Shown here in pieces: positions 1 through 9,740 of a stretch of DNA of 64,000 bases; the first letter of the stretch is position 1; each line of letters opens with the position of its first letter. Location: positions 10,707,511 through 10,771,510 of the forward strand of contig JACDOX010000009.1 in NCBI GenBank assembly GCA_014549065.1. The letters run 5' to 3'. The position numbers and the translations under genes were made by a program. Source of the stretch: Cardinalis cardinalis (taxonomy: Eukaryota > Chordata > Aves > Passeriformes > Cardinalidae). Under the pieces are notes generated by a model. It worked only from the letters and a program-made list of their open reading frames with translations, was not told where the DNA came from and ran no database searches.

Positions 1-809
1 AGCTGTAAAATAATAAATGTGTACAGAGCGTTGAAACCTGAAGGAACTCTGGACATCCTCAGCCTATTCTTCTATTCTNTTCTTGAAAATCACTGGGGAC
101 ATCATACTAGTCCAGACAGACTTTCATCCAGTAAAGCTATCCTTATGCTTTTGAGAAGGANGAAGAACGATCCCTTTCACCTGCCCCACTAATAGTACCT
201 TGATAAGGATATATATAAACCACAGTGAACTTTCAGTACTGAAAGCATGCTGAAAAAAACCCAACAAAAACCCCAAGCAAATAACTTACCCCCCCCCCCC
301 CGACCCAAACAAAAAAACTAACAAAACCAGGCAAATTGATGAAGAGAAATTCTTTTTCTCTGGAAAAAATAACTAAATGCTACAATGTTTACCACACTAC
401 GTAATGTGGGTGTTCACTTGCCACATACATAACACATACTTCCCACAAAAACTGAGAAGCAGCATACAAACAAAGTATTTTACTGGCAACATATAGTTCT
501 CAAAAAATACCTAAATAATAACCAATGAAAACATCCCTTTTAGTTGTAATTGTGGTCNCCATCATCTGTAGAATCCAACTTCAACTATATCGAGGAATGT
601 AACTGCACAATCAACTTTTCAGAAGAATCCATCTACAATACACAAGATTCTTCTCCATGATAAACTTAATGATCATATGTAAGGTCTTCATCATGGTGTA
701 TACAACCATTTCAAGGTGTTTAATAGTATTATAAGGTTTTTAAAGTATTACGTTAGAATGGTTATGCAGTCATGAACTACCCTTCCCTCCTCTTCTTCCA
801 TTCTCTCAG
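1..809. other. AT-rich non-coding stretch with an A/C-rich patch
   Basis: No coding frame or known repeat family is recognised. An A/C-rich patch lies at about 252-330 and contains a run of 13 C at 289-301. From about 780 the sequence becomes pyrimidine-rich and leads into the exon-like block at 810. It is probably intronic or intergenic. Confidence 0.6.
289..301. repeat. Poly-C homopolymer (13 C) in an A/C-rich patch
   Basis: There is a run of thirteen consecutive C bases inside low-complexity A/C sequence. Homopolymers of this length are prone to length error in assemblies, so the exact count is uncertain. Confidence 0.9.
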
Positions 810-882
810 GCTATCTTAAAAGAATATTCAGTGGAGTATGTGTTAAATCTGAACAATCAATGACAACATTGTTGAAGACAAG
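810..882 (+). other. Candidate internal exon (73 nt) bounded by strong splice signals
   Basis: A long pyrimidine tract ending TTCTCTCAG at 809 is followed by 73 nt and then the donor ACAAG|GTAAGA at 882/883. One frame is open through the whole block (it begins at the third base and includes residues such as YLKRIFSGVC and EQSMTTLLKT). A second frame ends at a TGA after 17 codons. A further acceptor-like CACCCACAG lies 40 nt downstream, at 914-922. The block is on the opposite strand from the transcript inferred from the CpG island, so it would be an antisense or independent transcript. No protein family is recognised. This is inferred from splice consensus alone and may be chance. Confidence 0.3.
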
Positions 883-3800
883 GTAAGACTCAGTATTATC
901 TTCTTTTCTTCAACACCCACAGGTTGAAAATCATTACCACAGCTGTTCTGCCGTCAGCTNCTTGATTTTTTAACAGTTTAAAATCTCTCCAAACTTCGTG
1001 CTTTGCACAANGAACTTTCCTTTAAACAGCCACACTGTTTCTTGCAAATCCCTAAAACATTTAAATGGCTCTAGAAGACACTGGTTTAAGGTGTTTGAGA
1101 CATTCAGGTTTTATAAAGAAAGCAAACACACAGGTTAAATGCATCTCTGTGCACTGTCCACATGTACCTCAAACAGAGAGCTGGATGAAAATAAATTTTG
1201 ATATTAACATGCAATAATAATCTACACATGTGATTTGTGTTCATTTGTTATTATGAAGCATAGTTATGAACATACACGTTGATATGAAAAGCACAAGGCT
1301 CAGAAACAAGATCTCATACTGGAATATGGGCATCAAGTTCCCTGAAGAGGAACAGCATTTCATTCCTTCATGGGTTAATAATTTGCTCTCAGCTTAAAAG
1401 AGATGGCACCTGCTCTGTCAAATACATATTTGCATTTCCAAAGAATGAGAGCAGCGAACAAGACCAGGGGAGGAGTAATGAAACTTTTCCTGAATAAATT
1501 TAAGAACTCTATATGGGGAAGGGATGAAGCATTTGAATCTGAATGAAAACTGCAGAACGTGACAAGAAATATGTACAAGAACTGGAAAACCTTTCCTGCT
1601 TGAGATGCTCTCCAGTGAAAACTGGCCAAGAATGTAAATAATGCAAGACAAACTGGAGCTTGACCGAATAGCAAATCCAAAGAGTTGTAACTTGTCGGGA
1701 TACACAGATTTTGATCTGATTTTAGTACAAATAAACAAAGCTGGAATGTTTAAGTTCTACAATTGCTGTCATTAAGTCCATGTTCCACAGTAATTTATTC
1801 TGGATTTACAAAATAATGCTTTTATATAATTTTACTTTAAGATGGTAGATGAATTATGGATGAATTACAGAAGCTCTCAAGGTTTCTAGATGATGAAAGC
1901 ATTCTTCCACCCCCATAGGAGTCGTTATCCTTTTAGTCAGGGTCCTGGACTAATCATGCAGAACTCACTGTCTCCATATATCATCACATTAGGGTACTGA
2001 AAGGGTCATCTCTTCCTTTAGATGGACAGCACTTTGAGTCACAAATATAAGATCCAAAATGAAAAAGCTTCATGGAGTGACCACAGTTATCAGGCATGTG
2101 CCCTGAACTGAGATAAGGTCAGAGGGAATAAGGCCTAAACCCTGTAGGAGTGCTCTTAAAAGTACACCATCTTTTCTATAGCTCACATATTCTTATTATA
2201 ACGTTTCCTTTGCAGTTACCTGCCTGTTAAACTCTACTGAAATATGACTGAATATGTTCCTGTTAGCCAGAAAACTGTAAGATTCTACAAATTCTTCTGT
2301 CATTGACAGATGACCTACCCTGACTTCATCAGCTCATCAGACCGAAATAAGAACACACAAAAATTCTTAGAAGAAACTTGAACAAGTTCCTGTTCACTAA
2401 ATAGGCAACTAGATGTAAGTACTGGAGCATCATCAAGACACTTTTTCTCAATGCCAACAGAGATATGTAAAAATCACCCTGGTGTACTGTGCAATACAGG
2501 GTAGAAAAATATATTGGACACTCATACAAGCTGGTTTTGTAGTTTCTGGGTGAATATTTATAGGAAAAAATTCTGAAACAGAACATAAAGCTTTTCTATG
2601 ATGAACTATTTTGAATTTACAAAAGCAAAACATTTCATAATTAAACATGATATTTTACAATGTGAGGAAAAGAAAATAACCACTTGGCATTTTAAATTTA
2701 AAGAGGAAGTAAAAGAACACTCTTATCAGAGTACTATACTGTTTTTAGCAACATCTACTATTCAAGCTGGGAGTTTTCTCATGATTCCTCCAGTCATTCT
2801 ACTTCTAAGAAATAAGTTGTGTCAACAGCACTAAGCCTAATAAAGGGCAGTGCAAATTTTTATATATCTGTTATATGAGATCATATTGTTTAGAAGGTTT
2901 GAATTCTTTGACATAGAAGTNGTCAGGCTGTTTAAACACAAACATCTTCACTGGTGCTTTTAAAGTAAAAACAGACAAAATGACCCACTGTACTTCCTGA
3001 GCAGAAGCAGCTGCACTACACAATTTTAAATTTACAATAGCATATGAAGACAAACCTTTTCAGAGATCCAGTAGTATTTCAATGTGTATGACATGTAGAA
3101 AAAAGTAAACCTAAATGCATAAGGCTTCAGAGTTTCAATGTAAATCCAGAATTTCTAGAAAGATCTGTAATTTTATTTTTCATTAAAAAGNATTGCTGGA
3201 ATATTTTATACCAAAAACGAATTAAGACAGACTTTTTGGTAAAAACATGCCATTGTTCTGTTTTTGGGACATGAAGAAAAATAGAAATGCTCTAGACTAC
3301 TTGTTTATTTAGATATGTTTAAAAATAGGTCCTTTGATATTTAACTTCTGGTACATGGCCCATTCTAATGAACTACTGTTTTAAGGCTATTTTACTTTGT
3401 GTTTATATTCAGTAATGCATGGAGAAGACTTGACACTATCTTAGGAGTTCAATTCTTCCTTACCTTCCTAGCTGAGAAAATATCCAAGGGTATAATTTAT
3501 CTCACACAAAGACGGATGTCTCAAAATTGTATTTTAAACGGTGAACAAGTCACACCAGCCAGGCACCCTTTATAATGAATTGAGAGACCTGGATACATTC
3601 AGAATGTGCTTCAACTGACCTATAAAGGATGCTCATCTTAAAATTAAAATTTCCCCCAGCAGGTGCTTTTGACTTTCCATTAGTAATAATAGGAGAGACA
3701 GAAGGTAGCCAGATGGCATTCAGATATTGAACAGAAGATAGAATAGACACACTAATATATATTTTTAACATTTTAAAAACTTTATTTCTAAATTATGACC

Positions 3801-5574
3801 AAGCTATCAAAATCTAAAGATATCAGCAAAGTAGAGATATTGAGTAAAATATTCTAGGGGTGTACAAAAGCAGCANTGTGGTTATAGAAAGGAGATTAAA
3901 TTGATTTCACATATCTAAACCTAAACCTTTTCAAGGAATTTTAGATTTTAGATAAAGGTTTTCATTGATGACTAAATAGAAAAAAATAATTGAAAAAATA
4001 AAAAGGTAAGAATTATATTCTTTTTTGCTTGCTTAATTCTTTCCTGCTTGTAATCATGAATCTTTCAGTTTTCATCTACTTCAGTATCAAACTTTTTTGG
4101 CTATAAATGTTATCTCTTTTTTTTTCTTCATTCTCATTTTTCTTTCTTCCTTTCTTAAAACCTATTTCTGGCATAATATTGTCTCCCATTCACTTGATTA
4201 ATTCATAAATTCATGCAGGAAACAGGAGAAAATCCAAAATCAAAAAGGCAAAACCAGCAACAGACCCTTGAGTCTAGGGACACAGTGGTTCATATTCTTA
4301 TGTCTAGGCCACAGCCTCTAGATTTAGAGGAAAACACTATTTTTCCTTTNAGAAGACAAGAGAGCAAAATTTGCTAATTTCACACCACCTAAGATTTTCT
4401 CCTAGACTGATACAGCTGCCTTACTATTTGCCATTCCTCCAATTCACTTAAATTTAGCTTCTCATTTCTCTAAGACCACAAACATACAAATGCATGGAAA
4501 AGCCACATACACTTCAAGAGCATCCAGGATTGATTTCAGGTAATTTCAAACTCAAANCACTGTATAAATCAAAAGTGTCCATCTGGGGAAAATTTAGATC
4601 AAAGAGAATGAATTTGACTCATTGCTTTTACTTTACAGAATATGCTCTAAAGGACAAAGGAGAAAATAAATTTCTATTAACTGTGTGAGTTTTCCCCATT
4701 GCCCAACTAAACCAACACCACATGGGAATGCTTCATAATAACCACAAGGCAACCCAAAAGGCAAGCAAAGCAGCATATCACAGCAGAAAGCTCACAGATT
4801 TGGATGCACCAACAGAAACCTTTGTGAAAATTTTCATCACATCTCTTGAGATTGTTAGTTACTATTGCAAGAATTAGAGGGAGCTTCTTATTTCAACTAC
4901 TGAGCAATAGACATGTCATTGAATGTCTAATGAAAAAAAACCCATAACAATTTCAAACCAAGTAATCAAAATGTGGCTGAAAATCAACCTAAAGATAATT
5001 AAGCAATTCATGGCATTTGTATGCCACTAAATATTTCTGCCACCATAAGAAAAGTCATTCCTAAAATCCTTAACAAAGAAGAAAGAAGTATCTAGAGTTC
5101 ATGTTAGTCATGATTTACTACAGTAAACAACAAACATCTAAAAATAAAAAGCTAATCGTTCCCCAGAACTGGAAGTCTAATTAGCAACACTGAACTGACA
5201 AACGTGTCTACAACTCTGCTTCTCTTTATTTAATTTTTAAAAAATTGTTTAGGGCAAAACAATAGTGCCAGAGTTGTACACTTACATTCCAAACATGTAT
5301 TAAGGGGTAGGACAAGAAATAATTTAACAGCCTCCAAATACTTACATTTGTTAAGCTTTTAAACTTGTGGCAAACTAACTATATCCCTTCAGGGCTAAAC
5401 TGCTGCAAACATTANTCAGAGAAGTCTTATTTTTTTCAGAAACAATTAAAAAAGAAAATGTGTTCTACATTGCATAAAGCTGTTTTACAGGGTGTTTGGG
5501 GACAGCTACTCNTCTCAATTCCAACTAAATAAATATTTATTTCTCAACTTCCTGAATTAGCCTAAATACTTTAC
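883..5574. other. AT-rich non-coding stretch, probably intronic
   Basis: There are no recognisable coding exons and no clear repeat copies. The longest frames are about 100 codons or less, occur in random frames on both strands and resemble no family. One pyrimidine-rich tract lies at about 4105-4165. If the leftward transcript from the CpG island is real, this is intron sequence. On the minus strand a good acceptor (TTCTTTCTTCTTTGTTAAG) lies just right of 5068 and could begin a further exon. Confidence 0.55.
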
Positions 5575-5619
5575 CTGCATAAGATCATTTTTATCCATGG
5601 CAAGAGCATTATTAGTGTA
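5575..5619 (-). other. Candidate 45-nt exon of the leftward transcript, with a Kozak ATG
   Basis: On the minus strand, CCTGACCTAGTTTTCAG is followed by 45 nt and then ATGCAG|GTAAAG (intron begins at 5574). The block contains GCCATGG, a very strong start context. Translation from there gives MDKNDLMQ up to the splice site in phase 0. A second frame is also open across the 45 nt and encodes a hydrophobic run (LIMLLPWIKMILC). The position, about 3 kb downstream of the minus-strand donors in the CpG island, and the shared strand both fit a second exon. The start resembles 14-3-3 zeta (MDKNEL) only superficially, because the exon ends where that protein continues. The polypyrimidine tract is modest. 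No gene is assigned. Confidence 0.35.
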
Positions 5620-6612
5620 CTGAAAACTAGGTCAGGTTGACAAAATCAAGATATCAGTTTCAAAGCCCAAATCTTTAATTTTTTTTCACTCTTTTAGGCA
5701 AGGTATTAAAAATAACTACAAACATCAAACTCTTCTCAGTGGGACCCAGCATGTCACTTCTTCAGCTTTCCAGCACCGTCAATTTGCTGGTTTAACTATA
5801 AAAGAAGTCTGAGAAAATTATTAATGAAGTACTGTTATGAAAAACTGAAATTATGGACAAGTAGTTGTCTTAAGTCTTCTATTACTGTTACTAATTATTT
5901 TGTAAGTGCTATAGGAAACAAAAAACTGAAAAAACTCACAACTGAAGGTCAAGAGGGTCTTTACATGGAATACTTGTCATAAAATGTTTGTTTCTAACCT
6001 TTTATACCAACTTCTATTGATTAACCTGGCTGTGGCATGCTATAATTCCTTCAGAGTAACACCTGGAACCTAATCTACGCAAGTGTAAAAGAAATTGGGA
6101 ATTACATCCAGAGTAAGGTGTAGTCCATATTCTTGATATCTTTTTCACTTTATACAGTAGTGCAAAGCTCAGGTGGTAANTCCTGAAGCAGGCTGCAAAC
6201 TTTACTTGAAAGGAATAAGCTGTAGGGAGCTTTCAGGAGGCCAGCATCCTTTTCTTCCACAGCATTTCATGGTGTTGATGTCTCTCAGATTTGACTGGGA
6301 GGACTATATCATAACTTAAAAATAAACATAAAAATCTTTCACAAGTAGCTTTCTCCTTTCCATAGGTAGAATTCTNGCTGAAATCCTCTTGATCCAGCAC
6401 ACTAAACCACAGAACAAGACCAACTTTTTCTGTAAGCCANTCTCTCCTAATTGTCACCACTCTTCCATAATTCCACATACAGGTGAAAATGTTTCACCAT
6501 CCACTTCTCATTGAGGCCTTAAAAAGACTTGTCAAAATTGTATGCAGAAGGCTTATGATCTAATAGAGGTCACAACAATTCAAAGAGAATGAAACATCAT
6601 GTATTATCTATA
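5620..6612. other. AT-rich non-coding stretch
   Basis: No gene, RNA or repeat is recognised. The only notable minus-strand frame (about 6233-6478, 81 codons with two masked codons) has no family resemblance and ends by chance stops. It is probably intronic. Confidence 0.55.
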
Positions 6613-6740
6613 CTCAAGGAGCATCTGCACGATGCTCTTAGTCACACAGTTTAGTTTTAGTTAGTCCTGTGAGGAGCAGGGAGTTGGAATCAATGATCTT
6701 TATAGATCACTTAAAACTTGAGATATTCCATGATTCTATG
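6613..6740 (+). mobile_element. CR1 LINE fragment, 3' end only, sense on +
   Basis: The sequence follows the usual CR1 3' untranslated end: 'gatgctcttagtcaca', 'agtcctgtgaggagcaggga', 'tggaatcaatgatctttatag', then the terminal octamer-like tail 'gatattccatgattctatg'. Only the last 130 bases or so are present, as is typical of 5'-truncated CR1 insertions. No coding part of the element remains. It lies inside the presumed intron of the leftward transcript and opposes it in orientation. Confidence 0.88.
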
Positions 6741-8340
6741 CTATATGCTGTTAGTTTTTATTACATTAAATATAATGCATGACTTTAAGCTATTACCATT
6801 CATTCTATATGTGCCACTCACAAGAAATCATNGCTGCTGACAAGCACACACAAAACACAAGAAACCCAGTCCAACTATTCCGCCNGGTGACTGAAGTTGT
6901 CCAGTATTAACCATTATAACCTTTACTCCCAAATGGGCTATTTACACTCCGCTTTATAAAAATGCTGCTCTAACAGGTTTCCTACAACTCTCTTATCATT
7001 CTCTTCATTCCTGTTCCAGTAATCTCATTCCACAGGCAAAGGGTACCTAGACCGATCCTATAGTGACACCTGAATGACAGTTCCAGAGCAGAANCAGCAC
7101 AGAACCTCCCTATAAATAAAAATCTAATATCTAGTGCTCTTTAAAAGAATTAACTTTATTACTTTCATACCGCATGAAGTCTTAAAAAATATCTGTTCAT
7201 TCATGCATTGCTACTGAATATTGTTCAAGACACCTACAGGTGTTCAGAAAAGATGATTTCAGCTGGTATGTAGCCATTCATATATACTTCTTCATTAGAA
7301 AGTATAAGAAAGNAGGTTTTCCCTAAACCTGCCTAAGAACAGCAACATCTGCAGGCCCCTAAATTAGATTAACAATTGTACCCAAATATTTCAAATTCAC
7401 AGTGTAAAACATATCGCTCCACAAACATTTCAGACTGCTGAACAACTGTTCCAGGTCTTCGCTGCCATGATAAACAACAAAGTCCTTCTACCTTGACAAA
7501 TGAACAAGCNACAAGAGAAGCCCCTGGAGGAAAGTGCTGCTTTGTGATGCCCCATGTTTCTTGATGCTTGTTTTCCTTCTGTACTAGATAGACACTTCAG
7601 GCTCTGAGTAATACTGGATTAACACTTTGGGGAGATGCAAGGGACTTATTTCCTGTCATGTTATCCATAAAGCATAGCACAAGTCCAGTCATTTGGGAAT
7701 GCATATTAGGTTCTTGCTATGGATTTTTTTCCCGGACGCATAATGACTTTCTAAATACGTGCATCATACCATTCAAGTGCAAAGAAAAACTATTACCTTG
7801 CTACATTAGGTCATTTAACCTAAATGGGAGTAGGAAATGCCNAGTAGCTTTTATAAAAACTTAAAAGACTGCGTTTCCTGCTACAATTACTGGTTTTCCC
7901 CATCCTGTTGCATTGCCTTTTTTATTTTATGATAGGGTTTTATAAGTTTTCCTTTTTTTTTCTAACCTTATACCAACCAGACAAAACTGCTTTTGAAAAT
8001 TAATAAAGTCTACCCAAATTTTTAGAAAAACAGTCAAACAATGAAGAACTGAAGACCCTACCATCTGCTTGTTTACCAGAAAAATAATACCTACGATATA
8101 GTAATCTGATGAGAAAACCTTTAATCCATCTCCAAAACAGGACGCTCACAATGAAAAATGTAATTACATTCACCTCTGATAAATAAAAACTATTCTTAAA
8201 AAAGAATCAGAACAACACTGGGCCACAAAACAAACAAAAAACACCAAAACAAAACAAACCCAAAACACAACAAAGAGCTCGTAACATCAACGCGTAAAGT
8301 TTAAGAAGAGCAGCCTTTAAAGCCTAAGTTTGTATCTGCA
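6741..8340. other. AT-rich flank of the CpG island
   Basis: No gene or repeat copy is recognised. An A/C-rich low-complexity patch (repeated AAAC/AACA words) lies at about 8222-8275, just before the base composition switches abruptly to GC-rich near 8340. Confidence 0.55.
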
Positions 8341-8647
8341 TCTTTTGTTTCTGGCCCTCGCTGTGTTCGCATCTACCCTGGATGCCTCAGCACTCCACCG
8401 CGGGGAACCCGGCTCTCAGGGGCAGCATCAGGACACTGACTGAGGTTGAGCAAAGTGATATAGGTCGACGAGGCAAATTGGCAGTAACTAGAAACCAAAG
8501 CGACGCGTCGTGACAAATTCAACACACCGCGGTAAGCTACAACTTTCAGCTTAGCCCCTCCACTACGCCCAGACACCCAGCCGCGCATCGCGGCCCCCCC
8601 GGTTCCGCGGCTCCCNCCGCTCCGGCCGCCAGCGACTCGCGAACTTA

Positions 8648-8649
8648 CT
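8648..8649 (-). other. 5' splice donor 1 of the leftward transcript
   Basis: On the minus strand the sequence is CACTGCA|GTAAGTTCG, with the intron beginning at 8648. The six intron bases match the U1 consensus exactly. The last exon base is A instead of the usual G, which weakens the site a little. It would end the most downstream of three possible first exons. Confidence 0.5.
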
Positions 8650-8770
8650 GCAGTGCGATGCGGGCGGAGGGAACGCTCGGCCCCGGGATGCGAGAGAGCC
8701 CGGCGCCCTGGGCAGCCGCGGGACCGGCCATCCAGCCGGGCCACCGCCAGCGACGGCGGCGACACCGCCG

Positions 8771-8793
8771 CCCTCAGCCCCCCGCCCCGCCCC
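8771..8793 (-). other. G-quadruplex motif in the CpG island
   Basis: On the minus strand four G runs (4, 4, 6 and 3 Gs) are separated by loops of 1, 1 and 4 bases, which satisfies the standard four-run quadruplex pattern with very short loops. It lies on the RNA-like strand of the inferred leftward transcript, between donors 1 and 2. It would therefore be in a first intron or a 5' leader, depending on the first exon used. Confidence 0.75.
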
Positions 8794-9013
8794 GCCGCCG
8801 GCTGCCGCAGCCCAGCGCGCCCGGCCCGGCCCCGCGGGGTCACCGCCGCCCTCGGCCCCGCTTCTCGCCGCCCTCCGCGGCACAGCGCGGAGCCGGCAGT
8901 CGCCCTCCTCTCGGGAACGGGCAGGCGCCTCCGGGCGGCGCGGTTTTAAGCGGCGGTGCGCCAGCACATCTCCCACCCCCTTCCCGGCCGGGCGGCAGGG
9001 GGAGGGGAGAAGC

Positions 9014-9076
9014 GACACACACACACGCTCACACACATACAGACATACATTCACACACACACACACACACACAGAC
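9014..9076. repeat. CA/GT microsatellite, imperfect, inside the CpG island
   Basis: Alternating CA units are interrupted by CATACAGACATACATTC, with a clean (AC) stretch at about 9052-9073. On the RNA of the inferred leftward gene this becomes a UG-rich tract starting about 40 nt past the donor at 9117. UG repeats near 5' splice sites are known binding sites for TDP-43 and CELF proteins. Any regulatory role here is inference. Confidence 0.93.
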
Positions 9077-9116
9077 ACCCCCTCCGCAGCCCCTCCCGCC
9101 CCGCGCAGCTGCCGTA

Positions 9117-9137
9117 CCTGTTGTCCAGCGCCCGCAT
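9117..9137 (-). other. 5' splice donor 2, preceded by a short ATG frame
   Basis: On the minus strand the sequence reads GACAACAG|GTACGG, with the intron starting at 9117. An ATG with G at -3 lies at 9137-9135 and gives the residues MRALDN before the splice in phase 2. If joined to the candidate exon at 5575-5619, the frame stays open and becomes hydrophobic. The exon may equally be purely 5' untranslated. No known protein start is recognised. Confidence 0.5.
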
Positions 9138-9282
9138 CCCCCGGGCGCCGCCCGCCGACTCCGCGCCCGCTCCGCGCCGGAGCAGCGGTGCGGCAAGACC
9201 CGCGCAGCGCTCCGCAAAGCTCCGCTCCCCTTTCTCCGCCCGCTGCCCCGCGCCGAGAGGCGCGAAGCCCGTGCAACACTTA

Positions 9283-9284
9283 CC
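9283..9284 (-). other. 5' splice donor 3 of the leftward transcript
   Basis: On the minus strand the sequence is AAACTTTGG|GTAAGTGTT, with a full GTAAGT and a G at the last exon position. By eye it is the strongest of the three donors. It would end the most upstream first exon seen in the island. Confidence 0.6.
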
Positions 9285-9740
9285 CAAAGTTTATGGGCTC
9301 TGCCCGCCGGTGGCAACCGCCCAGGGCTGTCGGTCGCCCTCCCCGCTGCCCGCTGCGAGCTGGCGGGGCTGTGGCGGCGGGCGCGGGCACGGAGGGCCGA
9401 GCGCGGCCCGCCCCACTCCCACCTGCCCGGCCGGAGCTGCCGCGGGGCGCCGGGAAAAGGCGGCGGCCGCGGAGCGGCTCCCACGCAGGTGCGCGGGCAC
9501 TGCGCCGCCGGAGCCCGCGGCTCAAGGAGCTGGGAGAGACTGCGCCCTCCCCGCCACGGCACCGTCCGGTCCTTGGCAGCCGCCGTGCCCCGGCAAGGCC
9601 GGCCCAGTGCCCGGCCCGGCGCCCGGCAGCCGCCTCAGCAGCAGCCCGCCGTGCCCGGCTCGCCAGGCTCCGTCCGGCCGAGGGACCTTNGCATAGCCCG
9701 CTCCGCGGAACGCTGCCCTGGGCCCCCGCTTTCCTCCAGC

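Larger units (their letters stand above)
8340..9740. promoter_or_regulatory. CpG island with inferred promoter of a leftward (minus-strand) gene
   Basis: The base composition changes sharply from AT-rich to very GC-rich with dense CpG, then back again. Many GGGCGG/CCGCCC boxes of the type bound by Sp-family factors are visible, and no clear TATA box. Islands like this mark housekeeping or developmental promoters in vertebrates and may fire in both directions. The direction comes from splice sites: three good donors lie on the minus strand, at 8648, 9117 and 9283. The plus strand has only weaker candidates, such as GCAG|GTGCGC near 9486. Long open frames cross the island in several frames on both strands, which is expected where stop codons are rare, and none resembles a protein family. 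The transcript start is probably to the right of 9284, but the exact site cannot be read. Confidence 0.82.

Noticed and set aside
883..922. 40-base intron between the donor at 882 and CACCCACAG at 922
   Set aside because: It is shorter than vertebrate introns normally allow. The acceptor is more likely an alternative or chance site.
1375..1738. Two overlapping minus-strand frames of about 100 codons
   Set aside because: They overlap in different phases, have no family resemblance and no good splice borders, and are expected by chance.
5575..5598. Resemblance of MDKNDLMQ to the 14-3-3 zeta N-terminus
   Set aside because: Only the first few residues match. The following family sequence is absent because the candidate exon ends there, and no 14-3-3 helices are found nearby.
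8563..9279. 238-codon minus-strand frame in the island
   Set aside because: It has the same compositional bias, runs through the GT microsatellite as alternating V and C, and ignores the good donors at 9117 and 8648.
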